A stretch of DNA of 64,000 nt from Microbacterium sp. AK009 (GTDB lineage: Bacteria; Actinomycetota; Actinomycetes; Actinomycetales; Microbacteriaceae). Each line of letters begins with the position of its first letter. The first letter of the stretch is position 1. The DNA lies in assembly GCF_013410955.1 (NCBI RefSeq), contig NZ_JACCCG010000004.1, forward strand, positions 186,001 through 250,000. The letters are read 5' to 3'. This document shows positions 18,235 through 27,357 of the stretch, piece after piece. The notes beneath the pieces are model-generated. The model had not been told where the DNA came from. It searched no databases and saw nothing but the letters and a program-made list of their open reading frames with translations. The translations under genes and the position numbers were made by a program.

Positions 18235-18855
18235 TTACCGGACGGGGAGTGTCCGCGGGCGCCACGCCTCCCGGCGGGCCTCGAACTGCGCGATCTGATC
18301 TGCGCTGCGCAGCGTGAGCCCGATGTCATCGAGCCCCTCGAGAAGCCGCCACCTAGTGTAATCGTCGATCTCGAAAGGCACCTGGAGGGGCTCGGTGCCG
18401 CCGGCTGCGGCGTCGCCGAGGATGGCAACACGCTCGACGAGGTCGACCGTCATCGTCAGCCCGGGCCGCGCGTCGACGGCCTCCCAGATGCGGTGCAGGT
18501 CGTCCTCCGAGATCGCTGCGGTCAGCAGCCCCTGCTTGCCGGCGTTGCCGCGGAAGATGTCGGCGAACTTCGGGCTGAGGATCACCGAGAACCCGAAGTC
18601 GCGCAATGCCCAGACGGCGTGCTCGCGGCTGGAGCCGGTGCCGAAGTCGGGTCCGGCCACGAGGATCGACGCGCCTTGGAACACCGATTGATTCAGCACG
18701 AAGTCGGGGTCTTGCCGCCAGTTGGCGAAGAGCGCGTCTTCGAAGCCGGTCTTGGTGACGCGCTTGAGATACACCGCGGGGATGATCTGGTCGGTGTCGA
18801 CGGCGGAGCGCTTCAGCGGCGCGACGATGCCGGTGTGGGTGGTGAACTTCTCCAT
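18235..18855 (-). CDS. leuD: 3-isopropylmalate dehydratase small subunit
   Basis: LeuD forms the swivelling domain of isopropylmalate isomerase in leucine synthesis. The 206-residue protein starts [14 protein letters not shown] and contains [15 protein letters not shown], the [22 protein letters not shown] block and a [15 protein letters not shown] segment, all diagnostic. It follows leuC by 1 nt and is certainly co-transcribed and probably co-translated with it. Length and motifs are normal. Confidence 0.96.
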   Translation of the reverse strand: MEKFTTHTGIVAPLKRSAVDTDQIIPAVYLKRVTKTGFEDALFANWRQDPDFVLNQSVFQGASILVAGPDFGTGSSREHAVWALRDFGFSVILSPKFADIFRGNAGKQGLLTAAISEDDLHRIWEAVDARPGLTMTVDLVERVAILGDAAAGGTEPLQVPFEIDDYTRWRLLEGLDDIGLTLRSADQIAQFEARREAWRPRTLPVR

Positions 18856-18856
18856 G

Positions 18857-20371
18857 TCAGGCCTCCACCCCGGTCAGGGTGTCGATGCCCGGCGAGCCGG
18901 ACGCGACGTCGGCGTCGGTCAGGTCGCTCGGGCTGGACAGCGTTCCGCGCACAGCCGTGGCGGCGGCGACGAGCGGCGAGACGAGGTGGGTTCGTCCTCC
19001 CTTGCCCTGGCGCCCCTCGAAGTTCCGATTCGACGTCGATGCGCAGCGTTCTCCGGGCGCCAGCTGGTCGGGATTCATCCCCAGGCACATCGAGCATCCG
19101 GCGAAGCGCCACTCCGCGCCGAATTCGGTGAAGATCCTGTCCAGCCCCTCGGCTTCGGCCTCCAGCCGCACGCGGGCAGAGCCCGGCACCACCATCACCC
19201 GCACACCGTCGGCCTTCTTGCGGCCCTTCACGATTGACGCGAAGGCTCGGAGGTCTTCGATGCGGCTGTTCGTGCACGAGCCCATGAAGACGGCATCCAC
19301 CGGCACGTCCTTCAGCCGCGTACCGGGCTCGAGCGCCATGTACTCCAGCGCCCGCTCGGCCGCGGCCCGCTCATTGGGGTCGGCGAAGTCGTCGGGCGAG
19401 GGCACGACGTCGGAGAGCGAAACCCCCTGGCCGGGGTTCGTGCCCCAGGTCACGAACGGCTCGAGCGCGTCGGCGTCGAGGAACACCTCGGCGTCGTAGA
19501 CCGCGCCTTCGTCGCTCGGGAGCGTCCGCCAGTAGGCGACGGCGTCCTCCCAGTCCCGCCCCTGCGGGGCGTGGGGCTTGTCCTTCACATACGCGAAGGT
19601 CGTCTCGTCCGGGGCGACCATCCCCGCGCGCGCTCCCGCCTCGATGGACATGTTGCAGATCGTCATGCGCCCCTCCATCGACAGCGACCGGATCGCCGAC
19701 CCGCGGTACTCCAGGACGTAGCCCTGGCCGCCGTTCGTGCCGATCTTCGCGATGACCGCGAGGATGATGTCTTTCGCGGTCACGCCGGGCTTGAGCTCGC
19801 CCTCCACGGTGATCGCCATCGTCTTGAAGGGCTTCAGCGGCAGGGTCTGGGTGGCCAGGACATGCTCGACCTCGCTCGTGCCGATCCCGAAGGCCATCGC
19901 GCCGAACGCGCCGTGGGTGGAGGTGTGCGAATCACCGCACACGACCGTGATCCCGGGCATCGTGAGCCCGAGCTGGGGCCCGACGACGTGGACGATGCCC
20001 TGCTCCTTGTCGCCGAGCGGGTGGAGCCGCACGCCGAACTCCGCGGCGTTGCGGCGCAGGGTGTCGATCTGCGTGCGGCTGGTGAGATCGGCGATCGGCT
20101 TGTCGATGTCGATCGTCGGGGTGTTGTGATCCTCCGTCGCGATCGTCAGGTCGAGCCGCCGCACGGGGCGTCCCTCGGCGCGCAGGCCGTCGAACGCCTG
20201 CGGGCTCGTGACCTCGTGCACAAGGTGCAGGTCGATGTAGATGAGATCCGGCTCGCCGTTCTGTCCCTTGACCACGACGTGGTCCTCCCACACCTTCTCG
20301 GCGAGGGTGCGGGGACGGTCGGGGATCGTGACGGTACCGACGGTCGGTGTATCGATATCGGACGTGCTCAT
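18857..20371 (-). CDS. leuC: 3-isopropylmalate dehydratase large subunit
   Basis: LeuC is the 4Fe-4S aconitase-like subunit that converts 2- to 3-isopropylmalate. The 504-residue protein has the cluster-binding Cys of [14 protein letters not shown] and the [10 protein letters not shown] pair. [13 protein letters not shown] and ATEDHNTP are further substrate-site motifs. The first ~20 residues ([19 protein letters not shown]) are a small extension before the family start RTLAEKVW. Upstream lies a leucine-codon leader peptide and hairpin, so expression is probably controlled by leucyl-tRNA supply. It is followed by leuD and the murA group. Confidence 0.96.
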   Translation of the reverse strand: MSTSDIDTPTVGTVTIPDRPRTLAEKVWEDHVVVKGQNGEPDLIYIDLHLVHEVTSPQAFDGLRAEGRPVRRLDLTIATEDHNTPTIDIDKPIADLTSRTQIDTLRRNAAEFGVRLHPLGDKEQGIVHVVGPQLGLTMPGITVVCGDSHTSTHGAFGAMAFGIGTSEVEHVLATQTLPLKPFKTMAITVEGELKPGVTAKDIILAVIAKIGTNGGQGYVLEYRGSAIRSLSMEGRMTICNMSIEAGARAGMVAPDETTFAYVKDKPHAPQGRDWEDAVAYWRTLPSDEGAVYDAEVFLDADALEPFVTWGTNPGQGVSLSDVVPSPDDFADPNERAAAERALEYMALEPGTRLKDVPVDAVFMGSCTNSRIEDLRAFASIVKGRKKADGVRVMVVPGSARVRLEAEAEGLDRIFTEFGAEWRFAGCSMCLGMNPDQLAPGERCASTSNRNFEGRQGKGGRTHLVSPLVAAATAVRGTLSSPSDLTDADVASGSPGIDTLTGVEA

Positions 20372-20411
20372 TGCGTTCTCCTCGGGAAAGGGGTCAAGCC
20401 CGCGACGAACT

Positions 20412-20450
20412 CCGCGACGAGAGAGGCCTGGTTACGAGGTCTCGCCGCGG
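20412..20450 (-). promoter_or_regulatory. Candidate attenuator hairpin of the leuCD leader
   Basis: In the transcript, an 11-base arm at 20450-20440 can pair with 20422-20412 (one G-U pair), leaving a 17-base loop. The first arm lies inside the last codons of the leader peptide and starts a few bases after its three tandem Leu codons, so a ribosome stalled there would affect folding. There is no U-run after the hairpin; it may act by changing downstream folding or access to the GAGGAG site before leuC. Confidence 0.5.
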
Positions 20451-20479
20451 CCGCTAAGGAGAAGGCGAGCGATCCGCAC
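20432..20479 (-). CDS. leuL: Putative leuC leader peptide (15 aa)
   Basis: The short frame GTG...TAA encodes VRIARLLLSGRGETS, with three consecutive leucine codons (CTT CTC CTT) at positions 6-8. It lies 60 nt upstream of leuC on the same strand. A TACTCT hexamer ends 6 nt before the GTG, so the mRNA could start at the initiation codon itself (leaderless). Leader peptides of this kind before leu genes are established in actinobacteria; this specific assignment is my inference. It would sense Leu-tRNA starvation. Confidence 0.55.
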   Translation of the reverse strand: MRIARLLLSGRGETS

Positions 20480-20513
20480 CGGCTCAGAGTACCACCGGGT
20501 GCCGCGCACGCGA

Positions 20514-21650
20514 CTAACGTCCGTCATCCCCGGTCCTCGACCCGTCCGCGCCGGCGTGGGGGCCCTTCTCCTCTGCCACGGCCGCCGCGGCGGCTTCCGC
20601 GGGGGTGCGCCCCGAGCCGTCCGGGAGGTCGGCGCCCGGCCGGTCCGCCGCATCCGCCGTGGTGACCGGCTCGCCCTCGCGCTGGGCGGCGATGAGGCTC
20701 GCGACGGTCGCGACCGTCATCGCCGCGATGATCACGCCTAGCGACACCCACGTCGAGATGTCCGGTGCCCACTCGACGTGCTCGCCGCCGTTGATGAAGG
20801 GCAGCTCGTTCTCGTGCAGCGCGTGGAGGAAGAGCTTCACCCCGATGAAGGCGAGGATGAAGGCGATGCCGTAGTGCAGGTACTTCAGGCGGTCCAGGAG
20901 CCCCCCGAGCAGGAAGTAGAGCTGGCGCAGCCCCATCAGGGCGAACAGGTTCGCGGTGAACACGATGAACGGGCTCTGCGTGATGCCGAAGATCGCAGGG
21001 ATCGAGTCGATCGCGAACACCAGATCGGTGAAGCCGATCGCGACGAAGACGAGGATCATCGGCGTGAAGATCTTCTTGCCGTTCACGACGGTGCGCAGCT
21101 TCGAGCCGTCGTAGCCGTCGCTGATGTCGATGAAGCGTCGGAGGAATCGCACGATGCCGGTTTCGGCCTGGGCGTCGTCGTCGTGCTTGCCCGGGAAGGC
21201 CTGCCGCCACGCGGTGTAGACGAGGAACAGGCCGAAGACGTAGAAGATCCAGCTGAGGTTCTCGATCAGCACGGCGCCGAGCATGATGAAGACGGCGCGC
21301 AGGATCAGCGCGATGATGATGCCCACCATCAACACCTCCTGCTGATAGCGGCGCGGCACCGAGAACTGACTCATCAGCAGGACGAAGACGAACAGATTGT
21401 CGACGGAGAGGCTGTACTCCGTCAGCCACCCGGCGACGAACTCCCCCATCGCGTCGCCGGAGCCGGTGACCAGCAGCAGCACGACGGCGAACACCAGGGC
21501 GAGGGCGACGTAGAACACCACCCAGAGCGTGGCCTCCCGCATCGAGGGGATGTGGGGGCGCTTGAGGATGATGAGCAGATCCGCGAGGAGAATCAGCGAC
21601 AGCACGACCAGCGCGGTGATCGCGAACCACGTCGGAATCTCATAGGTCAT
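20514..21650 (-). CDS. TerC family integral membrane protein
   Basis: The 378-residue TerC/Alx-type protein is probably involved in metal-ion (for example manganese) handling across the membrane. It has about eight or nine hydrophobic segments, beginning ITALVVLSLILLADLLII and including GFTDLVFAIDSIPAIFGIT, whose conserved Asp residues lie in membrane segments. An E-containing motif (SVDNLFVFVLLMSQF) is also typical. The last ~60 residues are a hydrophilic Ala/Gly/Asp tail without homology. It is divergent from the sigma factor gene. The substrate is not determined. Confidence 0.9.
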   Translation of the reverse strand: MTYEIPTWFAITALVVLSLILLADLLIILKRPHIPSMREATLWVVFYVALALVFAVVLLLVTGSGDAMGEFVAGWLTEYSLSVDNLFVFVLLMSQFSVPRRYQQEVLMVGIIIALILRAVFIMLGAVLIENLSWIFYVFGLFLVYTAWRQAFPGKHDDDAQAETGIVRFLRRFIDISDGYDGSKLRTVVNGKKIFTPMILVFVAIGFTDLVFAIDSIPAIFGITQSPFIVFTANLFALMGLRQLYFLLGGLLDRLKYLHYGIAFILAFIGVKLFLHALHENELPFINGGEHVEWAPDISTWVSLGVIIAAMTVATVASLIAAQREGEPVTTADAADRPGADLPDGSGRTPAEAAAAAVAEEKGPHAGADGSRTGDDGR

Positions 21651-21701
21651 GGGCGTCCACGATACTCGCCGGGCCGGGGTTGCCGAGCCCCCGGAGGTTT
21701 C

Positions 21702-21729
21702 GGAACCGGCGGTGAGACGATCTGGTCCG
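21702..21729 (+). promoter_or_regulatory. Possible ECF-type promoter upstream of the sigma gene
   Basis: GGAACC (21702-21707), 16 bases, then GGTCCG (21724-21729) resembles the GGAAC / GTC layout of many extracytoplasmic-function sigma promoters and would allow autoregulation of the sigma gene starting at 21790. The match to the -10 half is loose, so this is only a candidate. Confidence 0.35.
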
Positions 21730-21789
21730 GCACGACACTTACCGGGTGAGAGACAATGCGGATGCCGTGGAGCGGCGGAATGGGGAACG

Positions 21790-22341
21790 GTGACCGAGCA
21801 GACGGACGCGGCGCTGGTCGCACGGGCAGCGGGGGGGAGCGAACTGGCCTTCCGCTCGCTCTATCGCGCATACGTGCGGCCGGTGTACTGGGTCGCGCAC
21901 GGGCTGCTCCACGACGTGTCAGACGCCGAGGACGTCACCCAGGAGACCTTCCTCGTCGCCTGGCGGAAACTGCCGTCGCTCGAGCTCGCCGGCGACTCCC
22001 TGCTTCCGTGGCTGGTGACCGTCTGCCGGCTGCAGGCGGCGAATCGGATGCGGCGGCAGCGCCGGGATCGCACTCACGAGGTCCACGGCGACCTCGACGA
22101 GACGCTCCCCTCCACCATCGACGTCGAACAGCAGGTCGTCGATGCCGATCTGGTCGAGCGGATCCTCGCCGAGGTCGGAGGGCTCAGCGAGCTGGACCGC
22201 GAGATCTTCCGGCTCTGCGCGACGGAGGGGTACGGGTACCAGGCTGCCGCAGACCAGCTCGGCGTGGCTCACGGCGTCGTGCGCAACCGTCTCTCCCGCA
22301 TCCGCACCCGAGTGCGGTCCGCCCTGAAGGAGAGCACATGA
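21790..22341 (+). CDS. ECF-type RNA polymerase sigma factor
   Basis: The 183-residue sigma-70 family protein has only regions 2 and 4. Region 2 includes the FRSLYRAYVRPVYWVAHGLL helix and the DAEDVTQETFLVAWRKLP block. Region 4 has the helix-turn-helix GYGYQAAADQLGVAHGVVRNRLSRIRTRV. The GTG start at 21790 is preceded by a GGAATGGGGA site; the open frame upstream is not sigma-like. Its stop overlaps the start of the DUF4349 gene (ATGA), so the two are coupled. The partner membrane protein is probably its regulator, which is inference from position. Confidence 0.88.
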   Translation: MTEQTDAALVARAAGGSELAFRSLYRAYVRPVYWVAHGLLHDVSDAEDVTQETFLVAWRKLPSLELAGDSLLPWLVTVCRLQAANRMRRQRRDRTHEVHGDLDETLPSTIDVEQQVVDADLVERILAEVGGLSELDREIFRLCATEGYGYQAAADQLGVAHGVVRNRLSRIRTRVRSALKEST

Positions 22342-23459
22342 AGACCACCGACCGCGCACCGCTGCCCCACCTGAGCGACGAGCGGATCGACCGCATCGAG
22401 GGCGGCCTCTTCGCCGACATCGACGCCGAGCGCCGCACGGGTCGGCGACGGCGGCGCACCGGCTGGATCACCGCCGGCGCTGCGGCAGCGGTGATCGTCG
22501 TGGCCGCAGCCATCGCCCCCGCCGTCGGAGGGATCGTCTCCCCCATGGCGTCTGACCAGTCCGCCGTCGCACCCGCCGGCGGGGACGCGGCCACACTGCC
22601 GCTCGACCAGCGCGCCACTTCGGCCGAGAGCGGCGCGGCGGACGACCTCGGATCCGCCGAGGGTGGCGCAACCGCAGTGGACGCGCCGGCGGACCGGGAC
22701 ATCATCACGACCGCGGCGGCGAACATGGTCGTCGACGACGTGCCGGCCGCCGCCGGAGAGGTTGGCGCCGCGGCCGCGGCCATCGGCGGGTACGTGCAGT
22801 CGCAGTCGATCGGTCAGAGCGGCACGCCGATCCCGATCGAGCCCGGCATCGGCGGACCCGACGTGTCGTATCCGCCCGCCTACGCGGGCGAGTCCGGATG
22901 GGTGACCGTGCGGATTCCGGCGGACGAGATGTCCGGATTCGTGTCGGGACTGGCGGAGATCGGCGAGGTCACGCAGTCCTCGATCGACCGCCAGGATGTC
23001 ACCGAGCAGACCGTCGACCTCCGCGCCCGCGTCGAAGCGACGCAGGCGTCGGTCGATCGCCTGCAGGAGCTCCTCGCCCAGGCGGGCGACCTCGGCGACC
23101 TCATCGCCGCCGAGAGCGCGCTGGCCGAGCGCCAGGCGACCCTGGAGTCCTACCAGCAGCAGCTGGAGTCGCTCGAGGGCCAGGTCGAGCTGTCCACGGT
23201 GTCGGTGTCGCTCTCTCCGCGCGTCGAGCAGGTCACCGCCGACCCCGCCGGTTTCACCGACGGTCTCCTCGCCGGATGGAACGGACTGATCGCCACGCTC
23301 AACGGCATCGTCATCGCCTTCGGGTTCCTCATCCCCTGGCTCATCGTGCTCGGCGTCGTCGGGCTGATCGTGTGGGGCGTGGTCCGGGTTCGTCGCGTGG
23401 GACGCGAGCGTGCGCGGAACGACCGATCGGCCGGCGACCGAGTCGCGCCCGACGCCTGA
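22338..23459 (+). CDS. DUF4349 membrane protein, probable anti-sigma partner
   Basis: The 373-residue protein has a cytoplasmic N-terminus (about residues 1-38, basic RRTGRRRRRTG), one membrane segment (ITAGAAAAVIVVAAAIAPAV), and a Ser/Ala/Asp-rich extracytoplasmic linker. A DUF4349 domain follows, with the pattern VTVRIPADEMSGFVSGL and a coiled-coil (residues about 230-285). A second membrane segment (about residues 325-352) is followed by a basic tail. Translational coupling to the ECF sigma gene suggests it senses an envelope signal and holds or releases the sigma factor. The N-terminal cytoplasmic part is short and lacks an obvious zinc anti-sigma motif, so the mechanism is unclear. Confidence 0.82.
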   Translation: MKTTDRAPLPHLSDERIDRIEGGLFADIDAERRTGRRRRRTGWITAGAAAAVIVVAAAIAPAVGGIVSPMASDQSAVAPAGGDAATLPLDQRATSAESGAADDLGSAEGGATAVDAPADRDIITTAAANMVVDDVPAAAGEVGAAAAAIGGYVQSQSIGQSGTPIPIEPGIGGPDVSYPPAYAGESGWVTVRIPADEMSGFVSGLAEIGEVTQSSIDRQDVTEQTVDLRARVEATQASVDRLQELLAQAGDLGDLIAAESALAERQATLESYQQQLESLEGQVELSTVSVSLSPRVEQVTADPAGFTDGLLAGWNGLIATLNGIVIAFGFLIPWLIVLGVVGLIVWGVVRVRRVGRERARNDRSAGDRVAPDA

Positions 23460-23472
23460 GTCGCGTGCGCAC

Positions 23473-23512
23473 GCCCGAAGCCCTGGTGATGGGGGTCACC
23501 AGGGCCTCGGGC
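23473..23512. terminator. Strong bidirectional terminator hairpin
   Basis: A 17-bp near-perfect stem (GCCCGAAGCCCTGGTGA with its complement, one bulge-free mismatch) and a short loop lie between the convergent DUF4349 and fruA genes. No U-run follows on either side, as is common in high-GC actinobacteria. Confidence 0.75.
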
Positions 23513-23521
23513 GGTAACGCC

Positions 23522-25552
23522 TCAGGCGGCGATGGGAATCGCCGAGCTCGCCGGTACGACGGTGGGCGCTTCGCGCTTGTGCACCCACTTCTTCAGTGCG
23601 ATGACGGCGAAAGCCGACACCAGCACGCCGGCGAGGATGGAGACCACGAAGCCCCAGACCGGCTGGATGGCGAAGAAGACGAAGATGCCGCCGTGGGGTG
23701 CGAGCGAGGAGACCCCGATCGCCATGCTCAAGCCCCCGGTCACGGCCCCGCCGAGCATCGACGCCGGGATGACGCGGAACAAATCAGCCGCGGCGAAGGG
23801 GATCGCGCCCTCGGAGATGAACGCGGCGCCCAGCAGCCACGCCGCTTTGCCGTTCTCGCGCTCGACCGGCGTGAAGAGGTTGCGTGCCAGCACCGTCGAG
23901 GCCAGGGCCATCGCCAGCGGCGGCACCATCCCCGCGGCCATCACGGCCGCCATGATGAGGTACGGCGAGGAGAACGGCTGTGAAGCGGTCGCGGCCGCGA
24001 GGCCCGTGGTGGCGAAGGTGTAGGCGACCTTGTTGATCGGGCCGCCCAGGTCGAAGCACATCATGAGGCCGAGGATCACCCCGAGGATGACCGCGGACGC
24101 GCCGTTCAGGCTGTTCAGCCAGTCGGTGAGCCAGGTCATCAGTTGCGCGATCGGACGCCCGAGGAAGAGGATCATGAGTCCCGAGGCGACGATCGAACCG
24201 ACCAGGGGGATGATCACGACGGGCATGAGCCCGCGCAGCCACCGGGGCGCGGGCAGGCGTCCGAGCCACAGGGCGATGAAGCCGGCCAGCAGACCGCCGA
24301 TGAGGCCGCCGATGAATCCGGCGCTCATCAGCACGGCTACGGCTCCGGCGACGAATCCCGGCGCGATGCCCGGTCGGTCGGCGATGGCGAAGGCGATGAA
24401 GCCCGCGAGGACCGGGACGAGGAATCCCATCGACGTGGCACCGATCATGAAGGCGACGGAGCCCAGGTACTGGCCGAGCCCCCCGGCGGGAAGATCCCAC
24501 AGCGAGTTCTCGATGATCACGTTCGCCGCGTCGTCGGTCACCTGGTAGCCGCCGAGAAGGAATCCGAGCGCGATGAGCAGACCGCCGCCCGCGACGAACG
24601 GGATCATGTAGCTCACACCGGTGAGGAGCCAGCGCTTGATGCGGGCACCGACGGACTCCTGGGCGCCGGTCACCGTCGACGCTGCGGCGGCCGATCCGGA
24701 CACACGCTCGGCCCGGGGATCGGCTGACGCGGCGACCGCCTCGGCGATGAGCTTCTCGGGCTGCTCGATCCCGCGTTTCACGCTCGTGCGGACAACCGGC
24801 TTCCCGGCGAAGCGCTGGGGCTCTCGGACATCGACGTCGACGGCGAAGATGACGGCGTCGGCGTCGCGGATGACCTCGGACGGCAGTGCCTGGTAGCCGC
24901 TGGATCCCTGGGGTTCGACGACCAGATCGACGTCGGCCTTCTGACCTGCCGCTGTCAGCGCGTCGGCGGCCATGAAGGTGTGGGCGATGCCGGTCGCACA
25001 TGCGGTGACGGCGACGATCCTAGGCCGGGCCGCGTCGACGCTCTCGGGCCGGGCGGGAGCGGATGCCGCGGCAGCGCGGGCGACGCCGCTCTCGCCGATC
25101 GCCTCGCGGACGATCGCGACGACCTCGTCGCCGGTGCCGGCGCTGCGAAGAGCCGACGTGAAGCCGTCGTCCATGAGGCTGCGGGCGAGCTTGGACAACA
25201 CGGCGAGGTGGTCCTCGGCCGCGTCGGCAGGCGCGGCGATGAGGAACACCAGATCGGCGGGCCCGTCGTCTGCGCCGAAGTCCACTCCGGGGGTCAGCCG
25301 GGCGAAGGCCAGCGACGGCTGGGTCACCGCCGTGCTCTTGGCGTGAGGGATCGCAATTCCGCCGGGGAGCCCCGTCTCGTCCTTCTGCTCCCGCGCCCAC
25401 GCGTCGGAGTACAGCGCCTCGGCGTCGGTGGCACGGCCCTGCGCGACGACACGGTCGGCGAGGGTGCGGATGACCGCGGCCTTGTCGGAACCGAGTCCGA
25501 CGTCCAGGCTCACAAGGCCGGCAGTGATGGTGTGCGACGTCGGTGAAGACAT
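23522..25552 (-). CDS. fruA: Fructose PTS permease, IIABC fusion
   Basis: The 676-residue permease phosphorylates fructose to fructose-1-phosphate during uptake. Domain order is IIA-IIB-IIC: the phosphorylated His70 in GGIAIPHAKS (IIA), Cys185 in AVTACATGIAHTFMAADAL (IIB), then a membrane IIC domain of roughly residues 305-660 with many hydrophobic helices. The ATG at 25552 has GAGGAGG 7 nt upstream; the frame opens to 25579, where it overlaps the fruK stop. It is the last gene of fruR-fruK-fruA and ends at a strong terminator. HPr and EI must be elsewhere. Confidence 0.95.
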   Translation of the reverse strand: MSSPTSHTITAGLVSLDVGLGSDKAAVIRTLADRVVAQGRATDAEALYSDAWAREQKDETGLPGGIAIPHAKSTAVTQPSLAFARLTPGVDFGADDGPADLVFLIAAPADAAEDHLAVLSKLARSLMDDGFTSALRSAGTGDEVVAIVREAIGESGVARAAAASAPARPESVDAARPRIVAVTACATGIAHTFMAADALTAAGQKADVDLVVEPQGSSGYQALPSEVIRDADAVIFAVDVDVREPQRFAGKPVVRTSVKRGIEQPEKLIAEAVAASADPRAERVSGSAAAASTVTGAQESVGARIKRWLLTGVSYMIPFVAGGGLLIALGFLLGGYQVTDDAANVIIENSLWDLPAGGLGQYLGSVAFMIGATSMGFLVPVLAGFIAFAIADRPGIAPGFVAGAVAVLMSAGFIGGLIGGLLAGFIALWLGRLPAPRWLRGLMPVVIIPLVGSIVASGLMILFLGRPIAQLMTWLTDWLNSLNGASAVILGVILGLMMCFDLGGPINKVAYTFATTGLAAATASQPFSSPYLIMAAVMAAGMVPPLAMALASTVLARNLFTPVERENGKAAWLLGAAFISEGAIPFAAADLFRVIPASMLGGAVTGGLSMAIGVSSLAPHGGIFVFFAIQPVWGFVVSILAGVLVSAFAVIALKKWVHKREAPTVVPASSAIPIAA

Positions 25553-25575
25553 CTTCGAGACCTCCTCTGGTCTGC

Positions 25576-26553
25576 TCACGGGGCGACGCCCGCGGGGTTG
25601 TGACGCTCGGCGACGAGCGCGGTGGCTCGGACCTCCCCGGCGGGAAGATCGGCGGGGGTGGGGATCTGGGTGCCGGGGAGGGACACTGCGGCAGCGCCGT
25701 ACCGCACGGCGTGCTCGAGGCGGTCAGCGGGACCTGCGCCGGTGACCGCGGCGAGCAGGTAACCGGCCAGCGAGCTGTCCCCCGCGCCGACGGTGCTCAC
25801 GGCGCGGATGCGCGGAGGGGCGGCGTGCCATGCTCCCTCCGCGGTGACGAGGACCGCTCCCCGGGAGCCCAGGGTGACCAGGGCCGCGCCGACGGCGGCG
25901 GGAACGAGATCGGCGCCCAGACGCACCACCTCCGCCACCGGGTCGACGGCGTCCAGCGCAGTGGGCCCACCGACGAGCTCGGCGAGCTCGTCGTCGTTCG
26001 GCTTGATCAGATCGGGGCGACCCCGCTCGACGACGGCGGCCAGGGCGGCGCCGGAGGTGTCCACGGCGATCAGGGGCGCGCCGGGCGCGTCCCTGACGGC
26101 GTCGATGACGTCGGCGTAGAAGTCGTCGCCCACACCCGGCGGCACCGAACCCGCCAGCACGAGCCATCGGGCCCCGCGGCTGGCGGCGACGGTGTCGGCG
26201 ATGACGGCGCGGCGGTCGGCGATCGTCAGGCGTGCACCGGGCAGGTTGATCTTCGTCGTCGTGCCGGCCGGATCGGTCAGGGCGATGTTGGCACGGACAC
26301 GTCCGCTGACGGCGGTCGTGCGGGTGGGCACGCCGGTCTGGCGGAGCAGCTCGGCGTAGGGGTCGTGCGGGTTCAAGGGCACCACGGCCAGGGTCGGGAC
26401 CCCTGCGGCAACGACCGCCCGGGCCACGTTGACGCCCTTGCCGCCCGCGTCCTCGCGGACGGCGACGGCCTGCTGCACCTCGCCGGGGCGGAGACCCGTG
26501 GCCAGCGCCACGGTGCGATCCAGCGACGGATGGACGGTAAGGGTGACGATCAT
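25576..26553 (-). CDS. fruK: 1-phosphofructokinase
   Basis: FruK makes fructose-1,6-bisphosphate from fructose-1-phosphate using ATP, linking the PTS to glycolysis. The 325-residue pfkB-family kinase starts MIVTLTVHPSLDRTV and contains REDAGGKGVNVARAV and the C-terminal pfkB signature VSTVGAGDSSLAGYLLA with the catalytic Asp. The ATG at 26553 overlaps the fruR stop by 4 nt, so translation is coupled. The DPYAELLRQTGVPT block is typical. Confidence 0.95.
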   Translation of the reverse strand: MIVTLTVHPSLDRTVALATGLRPGEVQQAVAVREDAGGKGVNVARAVVAAGVPTLAVVPLNPHDPYAELLRQTGVPTRTTAVSGRVRANIALTDPAGTTTKINLPGARLTIADRRAVIADTVAASRGARWLVLAGSVPPGVGDDFYADVIDAVRDAPGAPLIAVDTSGAALAAVVERGRPDLIKPNDDELAELVGGPTALDAVDPVAEVVRLGADLVPAAVGAALVTLGSRGAVLVTAEGAWHAAPPRIRAVSTVGAGDSSLAGYLLAAVTGAGPADRLEHAVRYGAAAVSLPGTQIPTPADLPAGEVRATALVAERHNPAGVAP

Positions 26554-27335
26554 GCGGTCCACACCTCCACGTCGGCGCTGCGCAGGGCGTCGGCGAGCTC
26601 TCCCGACGGTGCGGCGTCGGTGACGAGGACGTCCACGTCGTCGAGGCCGGCGAATCGCACCAGGTACTCCTCGTCGACCTTGCTCTGGTCAGCGAGGACG
26701 ATGATCCGGCGCGCCGCCGCGACGATGGCCCGCTTGACCGCTGCTTCCTCCGGATCGGGCGTGCTGAGTCCGAACGCGGCGGAGATCCCGTTCGTTCCGA
26801 TGACCGCCACATCCGGACGCAGCTGGGAGACGGCCTCGACCGAGGCGGAGCCGACAGCGGCCGCCGTCAACCCGCGGACGCGCCCGCCGATGAGGGTCAG
26901 GGGCAGATCAGCGCGGGCACCGAGCTCGAACGCGATGGGGACGGCATGGGTGACCAGCTCGAGCCGCGCGTCGCCGTCGGCCGGCGTGCGCATCGCGAAC
27001 TCCCGCGCGAAGGCGGCGGTCGTCGTCCCCGCGTCGATGAAGATCGACCCACCGAGACCCGCCAGCGCCTCCGCCGCCCGGACCGCGATCCTCGTCTTCT
27101 CTTCGCCGTGCACCGCACCGCGGACGGATACGGCCGTCTCACTCGTCCCCCCGCGAGAGGCGGCGACGGCGCCGCCGTGAACTCGCCGCAGCGCGCCGGC
27201 GCGCTCCAGCGCATCGAGGTCGCGTCGGACGGTTTCGGTGGTCACGCCGAAGTCGCGCGCGAGATCCACCACCGACACCCGACCCACGGTCAACAGCTGC
27301 CGTTCGATCGCGTCGTGTCGCTCCGTTGCGTACAT
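26550..27335 (-). CDS. fruR: DeoR family transcriptional regulator of fructose uptake
   Basis: The 261-residue DeoR-type protein probably represses fruR-fruK-fruA and is released by fructose-1-phosphate or a related sugar phosphate. The N-terminal helix-turn-helix is at VSVVDLARDFGVTTETVRRDLDALE, followed by the RVHGGAVA hallmark. The C-terminal DeoR effector domain has FIDAGTTTAAFAREF. A GAGGAAGAGGA site precedes the ATG. A 10-bp-periodic repeat array overlaps its promoter and is the likely operator. Confidence 0.92.
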   Translation of the reverse strand: MYATERHDAIERQLLTVGRVSVVDLARDFGVTTETVRRDLDALERAGALRRVHGGAVAASRGGTSETAVSVRGAVHGEEKTRIAVRAAEALAGLGGSIFIDAGTTTAAFAREFAMRTPADGDARLELVTHAVPIAFELGARADLPLTLIGGRVRGLTAAAVGSASVEAVSQLRPDVAVIGTNGISAAFGLSTPDPEEAAVKRAIVAAARRIIVLADQSKVDEEYLVRFAGLDDVDVLVTDAAPSGELADALRSADVEVWTA

Positions 27336-27357
27336 CGGTCCTCTTCCTCAAGGTTTC

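Noticed and set aside
16690..19131. Open plus-strand frame of 813 codons opposite plsC, murA and leuD
   Set aside because: It lies opposite three recognisable enzymes and has no signal, domain or ribosome-binding site.
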